A stretch of DNA of 64,000 bases from Cristatella mucedo (GCA_009760855.2 WPIO01000010.1:4679501-4743500), one strand, 5' to 3'; shown: positions 19,635 through 28,582, counted from the stretch's first letter. A program made the numbers and translations. The notes: generated by a model from the letters alone, not told the origin.

Positions 19635-21976
19635 TGATCTACAGTTTTCTTTATGCTATAGCTTTTCCGAGGGCAACAAATGGAAGAAGCAAACCTCGCA
19701 TGGTTGGGTATTATTTTCTGACCACGTCAAGCTCTGAATGTTTTGGCAAGTTCGGCGGATTTTTTTCAAAAATCTATTTGAGAATTGCATTGATATAAAT
19801 AAATAAATCCTAGCTGATTAAACAGCCTCTTTTTTAAAGCGACAGAAGAGCCTTTATGGCTATCACCACCACTTGCAGTGGCGATAAAGAATCGCCCAGT
19901 ACAGGTATTTAACCCACGACCTCGGGACCGAGGTCGTGAAAGCAGCTGCCTTACCTAGTATGCCATCACGGCATATGCCCTGTGGAAATCCTCCCTTGAC
20001 GTCTGTGCGGTGCTCGCTACGTCTAGGTGAGAGAAAAGGTTTGCACAATGTGTGGTGACTACAAAGGTAATGCCTGCGGCACGGCAGGGCATGAGTACAC
20101 CTCCAAAGAGCCGGTGCAGTATGCTGCCCCGTTCGCCCCAATAACCCTCTCCAAAAAGGCTTTCGAGGCGGGGCATGAGCAAAAGTGCCGGGCCTAGTGT
20201 AGTCTACCGACCTACCAACAAGCATTTGTGTGGACTGTTGCCTTTGTGACTCGACTTTAACATCATCAACATCAATATCCTACTCGCCAGTGAGCGGCTG
20301 AGAAAGGTAGGGCACAAAACGATGACTTATACCCATCAGCCACTTGCAATATAAAATCGAGGCAATAATTAATGTAACTAGCTTTGCCATGCTGGACGAG
20401 GTTTCTGAATGCGATGTGGCTAACTTAATAAAGTCTAGCAAAAAGAGCTCGTCTCCTAAAGATCTGTACCATTCCCTCTGTGGACTTCACTGGACAGTAA
20501 ATTTAGCCCAGCCATAACCGATATTTGTAATGCGTCTCTAGAAAATGGAGTTGTACCCAATTCCTTCAAATCGGCGATCGTTAGAATGCTACTTAAAAAG
20601 CTTAGATTAGATATAGGGGTCCTCGCAAACTATCGCCCAGTTTCCCTTCTTACTTTTTTGTCAAAGATTCTTGAACAAATTATGACATAGTAGCTTGTAG
20701 CACACATTTAATAATACATTTTTCAGAACAATGTTATTCGGGGCTCAAGCGGCATAACTGCACTGAAACTACTCTTCTCCGTAACCAGCGACATCCTCGG
20801 CAGCAACAATGACTGGAGTTGTATTACCCTAGCGCTGCTAGATTTATCAGCTGCCTTCGAAATTATTGATAAAGATATCCTATTTGAACGATTGAGAACA
20901 ACGATTGGTCTGGCAGACAGGGCACTGGCGTGGTTTAAATTGAACTTGACCAATCGTGTTCAATCCGTCTCGTGTGGGGTCAGGTTCCATCCATCAGACC
21001 AGTCACATGTGAAGTCCCACAAAGAGTCCGTCCTCGGTTCTCCGCTGTTCTCCATTTATACTCAACCACTGGCAAAAGTGATGCGGACCCATGGAATACG
21101 CTATCACTTCTATTCGCTGACGATGCTCAGCTTTCTTTATCCTTTAAACCGTCAGAATCCGCTGCAGCGACTGATAACTGAATGCTTGCCTTGCAGACAT
21201 TCGATCCTGGATGTCGGCAAATTTCCATAAACTAAATAGCGATACAACGGAAATGTTACTCATAGGACACCCCAAGCGTGTGGCAGGACCAGAAGGCTTG
21301 CTCTTCTGAGAAGGTGATGCTGTTGTGCGACCATCACCTTGCGCATCACCTAACATCACCAAAATTTAGGTGTCGTATTCGACATGTGCCTAAATTTTGA
21401 AAGCTTCATTAAGAAGACTGCTTTCACAGCTAGCCATCACGCCCGATCCCTATCTAAGATTGGGAACTGCCTTCCACGATGGCCTTCAACAAATTTAACA
21501 AGTTCCTTGGTTCTGTCTCGGCTAGATCATTGCAATTGCTCGCCATGCTCCATTCTCCGCCGCTTCGGAGCCGAGGAGAGCTCCGTGGTGGCTCTGATTC
21601 TGCGACCCCGAAGCCCCGAGATTAAGCAGTCCCCTGTCCCCTCGAAAGAGCCGGAACATCGGTCAAATTGAGCGAACCATCACCATCTGGCCCCCGGATC
21701 CTCGCTTTTCTTTCGCCGGTATCCAAGGAACTCTGTCGCAGCTCTGGAACGAGATTGGCGCGAAAATAAGCTACTCACGTTCGTCGAGTCCCATTGGCTT
21801 CCGCTCTCCTTAATCTTGGCTTGGTTGCCGTTAGCAACGAATGGCGGCTTGCCCAAGGAGATGTGCGTGGGGTAGCGTGTCACTCCTTCTGCCCCGGGCA
21901 AGAGTCGCTGGCTGAGTGGGAGGCGAGAGGCCACGCCACCGCCGCTGGCACCGTGCATCGACGTAGTGTTTGGACT
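6238..21976 (-). CDS. DYRK4: DYRK4-like dual-specificity kinase, 11 supported exons
   Basis: Class II DYRK kinases autophosphorylate an activation-loop tyrosine and then phosphorylate Ser/Thr of cytosolic or nuclear substrates. Eleven minus-strand exons (21976-21779, 18948-18759, 18591-18437, 17596-17460, 13360-13220, 12967-12829, 12304-12223, 10402-10169, 7921-7795, 7180-7017, 6389-6238) sum to 1719 nt, 573 codons including the stop. Phases agree at every junction. Seen in order: [16 protein letters not shown], the DYRK-homology box [63 protein letters not shown] and WDANIRMTP. The NKKRFHRQAL, KKDRDN and [17 protein letters not shown] stretches, and the short insert with a [12 protein letters not shown]-type segment, favour DYRK4 over DYRK2/3 (family knowledge). 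The true 5' end is unproven. It converges on the Mff-like gene. Confidence 0.93.
7017..7180 (-). CDS. DYRK4: DYRK4-like exon, end of kinase domain
   Basis: The acceptor is TTCTTGCAG|G. It encodes [20 protein letters not shown], the final helix of the kinase fold, then a basic/proline tail. A donor AAAG|GTACGA at 7017 leads in frame to the exon at 6389. If unspliced, the frame runs 6 codons further to a TGA at 6997-6999, giving an alternative C terminus. Confidence 0.9.
7795..7921 (-). CDS. DYRK4: DYRK4-like exon, C-lobe insert region
   Basis: The acceptor is TTCTTTCAG|AC and the donor CTCGA|GTGAGT. It encodes [37 protein letters not shown] and IRRCLE. It replaces the longer SKGYPRYC...RSRRGK insert of DYRK2/3 with the shorter DYRK4 type of insert, then resumes the canonical DFxRRCLEW. 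The final GA is completed to Glu by the next exon, which opens with WDANIRMTP. Confidence 0.92.
8640..9225 (+). mobile_element. Old LINE family A copy interrupted by a SINE
   Basis: Degraded RT C-terminus in two parts. 8690-8895 holds VCRERSSCH and [12 protein letters not shown]-like wording. 9045-9200 holds [25 protein letters not shown] lies between them at 8899-9032. Confidence 0.75.
8899..9032 (+). mobile_element. tRNA-derived SINE family 1, nested in a LINE
   Basis: Box A-like TTTGGTCCAGGGGTAAAGGT, box B-like GGGCTCGAACCCTGCGG, then AAGCGCCTGGATAGAGATTA and AGTTTTCTTAGGGTGCTATG, a tail matching the LINE end. It interrupts the RT relic. Confidence 0.75.
9226..9965 (+). mobile_element. 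LINE family A, 5'-truncated, RT C-terminus open
   Basis: A 165-codon open frame ([57 protein letters not shown]), then the complete 3' UTR, GCGCTTTATCAAGTACA and (ATT)n. Confidence 0.92.
9966..10110 (+). mobile_element. Degraded LINE 3' tail
   Basis: Contains ACACGGTCGATG..., ATCGAGAGATTTCGTTCTCT and GAGGCGCTATACAAAT, placed directly behind the ATT tail of the previous copy. Confidence 0.5.
10169..10402 (-). CDS. DYRK4: DYRK4-like exon, YTY activation loop to helix G
   Basis: The acceptor is CGTTTCAG|TG and the donor TTTG|GTAAGT (consensus). It encodes [17 protein letters not shown] with the autophosphorylated second Tyr of Y-x-Y, then [40 protein letters not shown] and [10 protein letters not shown]. 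The FPGENE...LACIMEV wording is DYRK4-like. Confidence 0.97.
10403..12222 (-). other. DYRK4-like intron, no further feature seen
   Basis: Unique-looking sequence with one C11 run at 10857. No exon-like ORF and no recognised repeat. Confidence 0.6.
12223..12304 (-). CDS. DYRK4: DYRK4-like exon, DFG motif
   Basis: An 82-nt exon with acceptor TTGCAG|GAG and donor CGAG|GTACTT. It encodes [19 protein letters not shown] followed by SSCYAHER, giving the Mg-binding DFG. The final G joins TG of the next exon to make the Val of VYTYIQS. Confidence 0.95.
12462..12672 (-). mobile_element. tRNA-derived SINE family 2
   Basis: In minus sense: a tRNA-like head with GTGGGTTCGATTCCTGCC (box B, present twice by a short local duplication at 12565-12612), preceded by the perfect palindrome CACGACCTCGG-CCGAGGTCGTG. 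Then come CACTGCAAGCGATGCTGATA, GCCGTAAAGGCTCTTCTGTC and GAGGCTGTTTAATCAGCCAG. A paralogue lies at 19795-19978. Confidence 0.75.
12829..12967 (-). CDS. DYRK4: DYRK4-like exon, HCDLKP catalytic loop
   Basis: The acceptor is TTGTAG|GGTC and the donor AAGCCG|GTGAGT. It encodes [31 protein letters not shown] and [15 protein letters not shown], which contains the catalytic Asp in the HCD form typical of DYRKs. The exon ends in phase 0 exactly before the ENILIK of the next exon. Confidence 0.96.
13220..13360 (-). CDS. DYRK4: DYRK4-like exon, alpha-C helix and hinge
   Basis: The acceptor is TTTACCAG|CTTCCAC and the donor ATGGG|GTGAGC. It encodes [36 protein letters not shown] and [10 protein letters not shown]. 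The Glu of EEVKIL is the expected alpha-C partner of the VALK lysine, and Phe in ITFEL sits at the gatekeeper position as in other DYRKs. Confidence 0.96.
13515..13558. repeat. (AC)n microsatellite in a DYRK4-like intron
   Basis: About 22 dinucleotide units ending in ATATATG. Confidence 0.98.
14596..14724 (+). mobile_element. tRNA-derived SINE family 1
   Basis: GGTCCCAGGGGTGAGGCGCT head, degraded box B region, then AAAGCGCCTGGATGGAGATT and CTCTTAGGGTGCTATATAAA tail. Confidence 0.65.
14995..15267 (+). mobile_element. LINE family A, 3' UTR only
   Basis: Starts at CAGCATTTAGTGGGTCCCTG, carries the whole 3' UTR and tail, and ends in (ATT)n. Confidence 0.88.
15319..15440. repeat. (GACA)n/(GA)n microsatellite
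   Basis: GA dinucleotides, then GACA tetramers, then mixed units, in a DYRK4-like intron. Confidence 0.95.
15441..16455 (-). other. DYRK4-like intron, no feature seen
   Basis: One degenerate duplicate is visible: GAGTTTTCAGTTGCAA...TCTGCTCCGACC occurs at 14930-14985 and 15600-15660, a direct repeat flanking the LINE and GACA array. Nothing else is recognised. Confidence 0.5.
16456..16605 (+). mobile_element. tRNA-derived SINE family 2, diverged
   Basis: TAGCCTAGGGGTAAGGAGCT (box A), GTGGGTTCGAACGTC (box B), then CACTGCAAGCGGTAGTCGTG and CCATTAAAGCTCTTCTGAG, matching the body of the copies at 12462 and 19795. Confidence 0.65.
17460..17596 (-). CDS. DYRK4: DYRK4-like exon, kinase N-lobe (glycine loop, VALK)
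   Basis: The acceptor is TTTCCAG|GTG and the donor AAGCG|GTGAGA. Residues: [16 protein letters not shown], the ATP-binding glycine loop GKGSFGQVV, and [19 protein letters not shown] with the catalytic lysine in VALK. It starts in phase 0 and ends with two bases of the Arg codon completed by the next exon (R-FHRQ). Confidence 0.96.
18310..18426. repeat. 30-bp G-rich minisatellite next to the GC donor
   Basis: About three and a half copies of a 30-bp GGAGGAGG-type unit (10-residue period if translated). It begins some 10 bases inside the DYRK4-like intron after the GC splice donor. The transcribed RNA is pyrimidine-rich there, and the plus strand has many GGG runs. Confidence 0.95.
18437..18591 (-). 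CDS. DYRK4: DYRK4-like exon, NAPA/DH-box segment with GC donor
   Basis: The acceptor is CCTTTGCAG|AG. The exon encodes [18 protein letters not shown], then [14 protein letters not shown] and [12 protein letters not shown], the region that supports tyrosine autophosphorylation in class II DYRKs. The frame ends at AAG followed by GCAAGC, the usual form of a GC-AG intron donor. There is no GT donor that keeps the conserved Tyr-Ile-Lys. The next bases of the intron are a 30-bp G-rich minisatellite on the opposite strand. Confidence 0.93.
18759..18948 (-). CDS. DYRK4: DYRK4-like exon, N-terminal regulatory region
   Basis: The acceptor is CTCTTTTCAG|AAG and the donor CCCG|GTGGTAGG. The exon encodes [20 protein letters not shown] through GNELPMSP, and the last base starts the Glu codon finished by the next exon ([13 protein letters not shown]). 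The MSPEAL motif corresponds to the TP-x-x-AL element that precedes the YPE-F/W-LG stretch in class II DYRKs. Phase 0 in, phase 1 out. Confidence 0.8.
19602..19631. repeat. (CT)n microsatellite
   Basis: Fifteen CT units in a DYRK4-like intron. Confidence 0.97.
19795..19978 (-). mobile_element. tRNA-derived SINE family 2
   Basis: Same order as the copy at 12462-12672: AGGCAGCTGCTTTCACGACC, palindrome CACGACCTCGG-CCGAGGTCGTG (one different central base), GTGGGTTAAATACC (damaged box B), CACTGCAAGTGGTGGTGATA, CATAAAGGCTCTTCTGTCGC, GAGGCTGTTTAATCAGC. Ends in a TTTATT-type tail. Confidence 0.8.
20400..21560 (+). pseudogene. CR1/L2-like LINE reverse transcriptase relic
   Basis: Frameshifted RT domain in order: [17 protein letters not shown] (about 20620-20680), [16 protein letters not shown] with the first catalytic Asp (about 20840-20885), [47 protein letters not shown] with the catalytic DD (about 21115-21145), [11 protein letters not shown]-type wording, and a remnant of SRLDHCN near 21520. 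Several stops and frameshifts make it dead. It is the only copy here that retains the palm domain. Confidence 0.85.
21779..21976 (-). CDS. DYRK4: DYRK4-like N-terminal exon (66 codons)
   Basis: The exon is bounded by a TTGCAG acceptor after a pyrimidine-containing tract and by AAC|GTGAGT. It encodes a Ser/Gly/Pro-rich segment (SPNTTSMHG ... [10 protein letters not shown]) with no stop, in phase 0 at both ends, compatible with the next exon at 18948. N-terminal tails of DYRKs are poorly conserved, so homology cannot confirm it. The splice sites, the open frame and the compositional contrast with flanking repeats support it. Confidence 0.6.
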
Positions 21977-22477
21977 CTGCAACGAGTGAGGCGAAGCTAA
22001 ACGACAGCTTCACAAAGGAGTCTCGCAGTGCAGCATTTGTGACGCTCAAGTGGAGCAGACATGGGCTGCAACTAGACAAACAGCCTGAAGGGGAAAGGTG
22101 GCGGACGCCGTATTACGATCAGCCACCAACGTGGAGCAATGACAAGAAAGAGCAAGCTCTACTTTTGCCCCGCACCGAACGAGATAGCTCTGCTGGAGCA
22201 CCGGCCGGAGTGATAGAGCTCTGCCACAGACCCGCTCCGAAGGAACGAGCTCAGCTGCTGCCCTAGCAGGAGAGAGAAGCCGGCGCAGGAAGTGAACAAG
22301 TCAGGGAGGATCCTATGTAGAGCGCGGGTTTGTGGGTAGGCGCCCCAGCATGGAGGATTTCGAAATCGCCCATCCGGTAACCGATCAGCACCGAACCCGA
22401 CCGCCAAACTAAATAGTTTATTTGTTTGCAACCAGCAGCCGAAACTTCTAAATACTCACTTTCGCCCACAACGTTAA

Positions 22478-22775
22478 TAATAATAATAATGCATTTTTGT
22501 ACGGTGCCCTCAGAGAACTAAATATCTTTTTAGGCACTTTACAGTTGCTGTAAAGAAAGCATGAACAAATAATTAGTGGTAGCATTCATATGTCATTAGG
22601 CATGACACTGTTAGATATGAGATGCACAGGGTAAACATGTAGATATGGTTAGCAGCAGCAGGCGCAGTGTCAGCACGAATAATCACGGAAAGGACGAATC
22701 GCAAGGACTCACTAAATGCTGTCAAAAACAGGTGTGTTAAAGCTTTTTTAAATTTCGTCATGTGAGGGGATGTCG
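22478..22775 (-). mobile_element. LINE family A-related 3' end
   Basis: (AAT)n, GTGCCCTCAGAGAACTAAAT, CACTTTACAGTTGCTGTAAA and the 3' UTR with GACTCACTAAATGCTGTC. Closest to the copy at 37060-37490. Confidence 0.85.
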
Positions 22776-22852
22776 TGCCGCCAATGTAATCTTATTATCG
22801 CCTACAGGACAATTTCTGCTATTTCGCCGGCAAAGGCAGACACTATCTTGTC

Positions 22853-23190
<338 letters not shown>

Positions 23191-23718
23191 CTTCCCGCAT
23201 CAGAGCAGCCTACCTGGCACCAACGACCCGACAGCTGATTGTCCGCCACTATCAAATACAGACGTCGCCTTTCAACCCGCATGTGGGGGCCTAATCATTC
23301 TCTTCGTAGTGGTGGGCATGCGAGACCCCCACAAGAACATCGAGGAGAAATATATTTGGGCTGCTAAGCTTAACAATTAGACCACACAGCGAGCCGCAAG
23401 CGATTGCCTCGCGACGAAAGCGAAGCGATTCAGCTGTGTTGTACGGCTGCCACTGCAATGAGCGTCTCGCCCCAAGTCGCCGGGCCGGCGGCATCGGAAA
23501 GCCTTAGCTCAGAAAAACACGAATCTCTCGCGAAGAAAAGGATTGAGGGGTAACGAAACGCTACGTGTTCATTAGGCGAAGGAACATCGATGCGGTAAAC
23601 TTCAGCGAAGGTTAGCAGCGCCTGCCTCCGACATCTGGTAATCTTCGCGAGCGAGTAGTCGACCTATCCAGATGCGGCGATCGTTCGGCTCCCGACCTGT
23701 CATCATTCTTGGCGAGAG

Positions 23719-23774
23719 CTCTACGAAAACCGGGACCAGCGTGACCCCTAAGGTCACGCCGGTTTTCGGTAGAG
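23719..23774. repeat. 56-bp imperfect hairpin
   Basis: CTCTACGAAAACCGG pairs with CCGGTTTTCGGTAGAG, and inner GCGTGACC pairs with GGTCACGC around a 5-nt loop. The stem is interrupted by a small bulge. Confidence 0.85.
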
Positions 23775-23959
23775 AGACAACCAGGCCTGAGGACACGAGG
23801 GCGAAACCCGTGTACGTTGCTGCCGCATCGAGCTGCTGCCGAAGCTCTCCCCCCCCCCGCTGCCTTTGAGCCGCCGCCGCCTCGAAGATAACCGGAGACA
23901 TTCTGGTATCTACCTCTCATCTGTGCACGTACGATTAAAGTTTGCAGAGCTGGCACATG

Positions 23960-23961
<2 letters not shown>

Positions 23962-24021
<60 letters not shown>

Positions 24022-24255
24022 GAGACAGAGAGAGAGACAGAGATATAGAGACAGACAGAGAGATAGGGGAGAGTGAGAGGCACAGAGAGAGACAGAGACA
24101 GAGAGACAGAGACAGAGGCAGAGACAGAGACAGAGACAGAGACAGAGACAGAGACAGAGACAGAGACAGAGACAGAGACAGAGACAGAGACAGAGACAGA
24201 GACAGACATGCAGACATACAGACAGACAGACAGGAGGACAGAGACACAGAGAGAA
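23962..24255. repeat. Large (AG)n/(ACAGAG)n array
   Basis: Pure AG, then mixed AG/ACAGAG, then about 15 ACAGAG units, then a GACA end. It is the reverse-complement image of the array at 22853-23190. Confidence 0.98.
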
Positions 24256-24580
24256 TGAGAAAGGGCGTCTGCCCTCAGAGCGGCGGCCCTCAGAGCAGCG
24301 GTCAGGTGGTTGATCGGTCTGGTGCTTCACCATGACATCGTCTCTCCTGACGCCGACTGTGGTGGATCCTGTCCAGCAGTCCTGCGGGCTGCTCTTTCCG
24401 TGCTACTCACGTCCTACACTGCCCGACGGACTCAGCTGTGTCTCTCATGTTCTTTTGCTACTTGAGATGGAGTCTGCTGGCTAGCTACCGTGTGAACTGG
24501 AGTCTGCTGGCCACAGCACGAGCACCAGCAACCACGTATGCTTAAGGAAACTGTCCAGCCTAACAGCCAGTCTGTGCTGG

Positions 24581-25102
24581 GTAACCGGACAATTTGGTGC
24601 CGGACAATTCGTCGAAGACAATTCGTTGCGGACAATTCGGGACCAAAAAAGGGTAATTCGGAGCGGACAATTCGGAGCAGATCTACTTGCTGGTGAAGAT
24701 CCTCCTCTGAGGAAAAATAAATATCGAGACCCGGATCGTCGATTGCGCACGGTTGTGTTAGATTACAGAAATTCTTCATCAATTGATAATTTTCGCGGAT
24801 GTAGTCACAACATTAATTTAATGGATTAACATTTAGTATACTGGTAGCATTTTTTTAAATGTGATTTTGTGCAAGAGTTGCTGGTATTTGCTATGAATTT
24901 TTTGTAGAAAGCTAAATAAACTTTACTTTATACGGTATTATAGTTCTACTAAACATGATTAATAACAAAATTCGTTTAAATTTCAATTAGATTTGTTTTA
25001 AATATCCTGCTCCGAATTGTCCGCTCCGAAATGTCCGCTCCGAATTGTCCGCTCCGAATTGTCCGCTCCGAATTGTTCTGCGCCGAATTGCCCTAGAACC
25101 CC
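24581..25102. mobile_element. Foldback/MITE element with tandem-unit inverted ends
   Basis: Both ends are made of about six copies of a 14-bp unit: CGGACAATTCGGAG on the left, and the reverse complement CTCCGAATTGTCCG on the right. They flank an AT-rich core of about 320 bp without an ORF. The element is bracketed by the direct repeat GTGCTGG at 24574-24580 and 25103-25109, a likely target-site duplication. Confidence 0.8.
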
Positions 25103-25658
25103 GTGCTGGTGGTTTATATTACGTTATTTTGAAACGAGGTGCCCCGGAAGCGCTGGCCAACCGGAGCCGCTAGCCTCGAAAACAGAGGCTCTCGCTGATG
25201 CTTCATGAAAGGTGAACTAGTAACTTCGCTCCAACCGAATGAAACTTACTTTTCTGCAAGCAGAAGCTTCAAATAAGAGGGCAGAAAGAATAGGGGGATT
25301 CGTGCCTGCAGAAACGTCGAACTGTCAGAGCCCGACGTCCATATGACCAAACTTCTCTACGGTCTCTCATTGTCGTATCCTCGCGGCGACGAGGCGGCCG
25401 CGGCCACGTAGCTCAACTGAAGCCGAAGCCCCTCCCCCAGGCCGGCTACTCGCCTAACACGCTCTCAGCACTGCAAGCACCGGGGGGGGGGGGCAAGGCG
25501 CCGGGCCTCGCCGCCCAGAACGACGAGCGCCAGGCACTAACGAGGAAACGCAACGGACGACGAGAATCGGCAGCCGCCGCCGCCGCCGCCGCCGCCGTCG
25601 CGAACCGATGACGGCACCGGAAAAGAAGTGAAGCGGAGCTACGGCGGGTCCGGCTCAC

Positions 25659-25745
25659 CTTGAACTGAATGTCGTAGCCGGTCAGCGGAAGCACATGGTG
25701 CTCTTTGGCAACGACTGCGCGCCCGTGCGGCCAGCCGTCTCCCAT
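25659..25745 (-). CDS. Possible first coding exon of the DYRK4-like gene
   Basis: An ATG opens a 29-codon frame ending QFK just before AAG|GTGAGC, a strong donor. The phase-0 end matches the phase-0 start of the exon at 21976, so the join would stay in frame and give a 601-residue protein. It lies in a CpG-rich block that could be a promoter. The peptide resembles no DYRK N terminus I know, and the reading frame is also open upstream of the ATG, so this is inference from splice phase and context only. Confidence 0.3.
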
Positions 25746-26823
25746 GCGGACTTCCGCCCGAGGGGACGGCCGCCGCTGCTCGACGGGCGGCCGCCGCCGC
25801 TGCCGGCAGCCTCGGGCCGGCTAGCGAGTGGGTTGGCGGCGATCGCTGCGAGCGTGAGCGCGCTCGCAGCGACCCGTCTATTGCATTCGCAGGCGGCTCC
25901 TCGGTCGCTGCGGTCCTGCGCTCTCCGGCCGGGCAGCGAAACCAGCGAGCCGCCGACTCCTCTCAGCCAGCCGCTTGTGCGGTCGTCGAAGCCTCCGCCG
26001 TCTCGCAACGCCGGAGGAGCCGCTCTGTTTAGCCTGGCCGGCCGTGCACCGGCAGACCGTCTGCGCTCAGCTGGGACCGAGCGGCCGAGGTATACTAGCA
26101 CTCCGCAACTCGAACTATTTACGGTATCAATGGGCTCCTCGTCGCTCCGTTGGTCGGTCTAGTTTGAACTTAATCAGACGCATTAGGAATTCGCAGCCTG
26201 AGTAAATAGTTCAATCAATCAAGTCGCTGCGGGGGTTTGTATTCCGGTGGCAGCGCTTTACACCCGCTGCCGTCTGAGGGCTTTTCTGCCACTTAGACCT
26301 GTTGCACAATAGAGAGACGCAGTCAATAGACTCCACCGCTGCGGCCGCCTCGGCGGAAACCAGCCGCTTCTCCAGCACGATCGCCAGCCCAGACTACCAC
26401 GGCCACCGCCAACCCTCCACCCCTCTCCCCCGGGACGTGCTAAAGGCGTGCGGCCATTGGCAGGCGACGAATGCGGCCGCCTTTCAGCGCCAACCGTCCC
26501 GTCGCACGCCTTCTTTTCGCCGATGCCACGTCAGAGTTGCCGAGGCTGCGTTCGCCCGCCTCCGGATTCAGCAGTCGCTCGGTCCGCCATTGTTGCAACC
26601 GGCACGATTCGACCGCGACGGGCGCTCCCGTCCGCCGCATAGCTCATCTTTCGCACTGCGGGGGGGGGGGGGGCCGCTCGATTTACACGGAGCAACCTTA
26701 AACGCACGTGCCCGCGAGGGAAAGGAAGTCGTACCCCTGCTCGCTCGCTCGCGCTGAGGCTGAGGCTGAGGGCAGAGCGAGCGACTTCGGCAGCGAGCCC
26801 GAATCAGCGAGAGCCGGACGAGG

Positions 26824-26855
26824 CGCTAGCACCGACCGAGGTCTCGGTGCTAGCG
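26824..26855. repeat. Perfect 12-bp-arm hairpin
   Basis: CGCTAGCACCGA and TCGGTGCTAGCG are exact reverse complements separated by 8 nt. Confidence 0.9.
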
Positions 26856-27224
26856 TCTCGCGGCAGCCAGAGCATCGTCCGAGTACGGCGGCGGCGGCGT
26901 GGCTCGGTGCAGCAGTCACACCTCGGCGCGCTCAAAGAAAAACTTGCGTCTCCATCTCATGGCTGCAGCGCCATGCCGCGGGAGAAATTTGGGAATGAAA
27001 TGTTCGCCGGCGACCGCGTCCGCGCTTCAAGCGTACTTAACGCGTCGTACCTCGCCGCGAAGGAAATTGAGGTGAGTGCGACGTTCAGACGGATAGCGTT
27101 ATTGCATAAGCACTGCATACGGACATCCCAGCAGCAAGAACGTGCGCCTCGTGAAGCGCATGCCGGAGGCCTTGGGTGGAGCGACGGAGGGGGCTGATTG
27201 TCTTCGAGGAGTCACGTCCCTTGA

Positions 27225-27492
27225 CGTCACGACGTTTAAAAAGAAGCTTAAAACACACTTTTTTGCTACAACATTTAGTAGCACTTTGTGATTCACCCTT
27301 CGTGTGCATATGCTTGCTGACTCAGTACCTGCTGCTTACGGATTTTGCCACCAATCACTTTGTAATGCTTTCTATACAGCTATCTGTAAAGTATCTATCT
27401 GTATCTATATCTGTATCTATCTGTAAAGTGCCTAGAAAGAAATTCAGTTCTCTGAGGGTGCTATACAAATTTATTATTAATTTTAATCATTA
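27225..27492 (+). mobile_element. LINE 3' end
   Basis: TTTAAAAAGAAGCTTAAAAC, 3' UTR, TATCTGTA repeats at 27380-27425, AAGTGCCTAGAAAGAAATTC, GGGTGCTATACAAAT and an ATT-rich tail. Confidence 0.8.
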
Positions 27493-28410
27493 TTGTTATT
27501 AAGGGGAGTCGGCTATGATAAATTGGCTCTGCCTATCTGCATATCTCTTGTTGAATCAGCTCAAAATCTAGGTATCATGTTCCAAAGTGACCTCTCGTTA
27601 GACGACTACATCAGCTCCACAATCAAGTCTGCCTACTTTCAACTACAAAACATTGCTAAAATTCGGGCTTGTTTAGATAAGGATACCACTTCTAAGTTGG
27701 TCCATGCATTTTTAACATCCCGTCTTGACTTCTGCAACTCATGGCTTACTGGCCTACCGGCATGTGCGATCAGGCGATTGCAGCTGGTGCAAAACTCTGC
27801 AGCTAGGCTTGTCTGTCATGAGCGTCGCAGCTGCCATATCACACCGCTTCTCGCCGAACTTCACTGGCTACCAGTCAAGCAACGTATCGACTTCAGGGTC
27901 TTGTCGCTCACTTTTAGGTCACTTCATTCTTTGGCTCCAGCCTATCTTTCAGGTCTACTCCCCCACCAGGCCAAGCATCGTACCACCCGCTTTTCGGAAT
28001 CCAACAGTCTACCAATACCTCGTACAAACCTCAAATCCTTTGGAGACCGTGCATTTAGTTCGTATGCTCCCAAAGCCTGGAACTCCCTCCCGACCTGCGT
28101 CAGAACATCCCCTGACCTGACCACATTTAAAAAGAACTTAAAACACACCTATTTAGGACAGCATTTAGTGGGTCCCTGTGATTCGTCCTTCATGAACTTA
28201 TGCGTACTGACACTGTGCATGCTGCCACTAACCACATTTGCATGCTGACCCTGTGCATGTCACCCATAACCACGTTATTCATGTTGTTTATCAAGCATGA
28301 TATTACTCACCATTCAATCACGTTTTCCTTTGCAGCAAATGTAAAGTGCCTTGAAAGAAATTGAGTTCTCTGAGGGCACTTTATCAAGTGCATTATTATT
28401 ATTATTATTG
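27493..28410 (+). mobile_element. LINE family A, longest open RT fragment
   Basis: A 251-codon open frame without frameshift: [70 protein letters not shown] and [12 protein letters not shown], then 3' UTR, tail and (ATT)n at 28390-28410. It lacks the palm and endonuclease, so it is immobile alone. It begins directly at the ATT tail of the preceding LINE end. Confidence 0.93.
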
Positions 28411-28562
28411 TGGGTGGCGTCAACTTGCGATGTAAGGATCGCCAAAGCTTGTGAAAAGACGAATCGTCTTCGCAGAACAAGTTACTGAAAAGTCCTGAAA
28501 AGTCTCGCCACAAAGTACTGAACGGAGCTTCGTTGCACTCTTTTCAGCCTTGAAGTGTTGAA

Positions 28563-28582
28563 TCTCTCTCTCCCTCTCTCTC

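Larger units (their letters stand above)
25380..27060. promoter_or_regulatory. CpG-rich block, possible promoter region
   Basis: Dense CG dinucleotides, a (CCG)n run at about 25575-25600, G runs at 25483 and 26659, and a 32-bp hairpin at 26824-26855. Contains the candidate DYRK4-like start exon. No TATA-type promoter can be assigned by eye. Confidence 0.35.

Noticed and set aside
24581-25102. CRISPR-like array of short repeats
   Set aside because: The repeats touch each other without spacers and are inverted at the two ends of a eukaryotic element.
25682-26162. Overlapping 139- and 155-codon ORFs on both strands
   Set aside because: High GC keeps all frames open. No motif, and only the 87-nt candidate exon has splice support.
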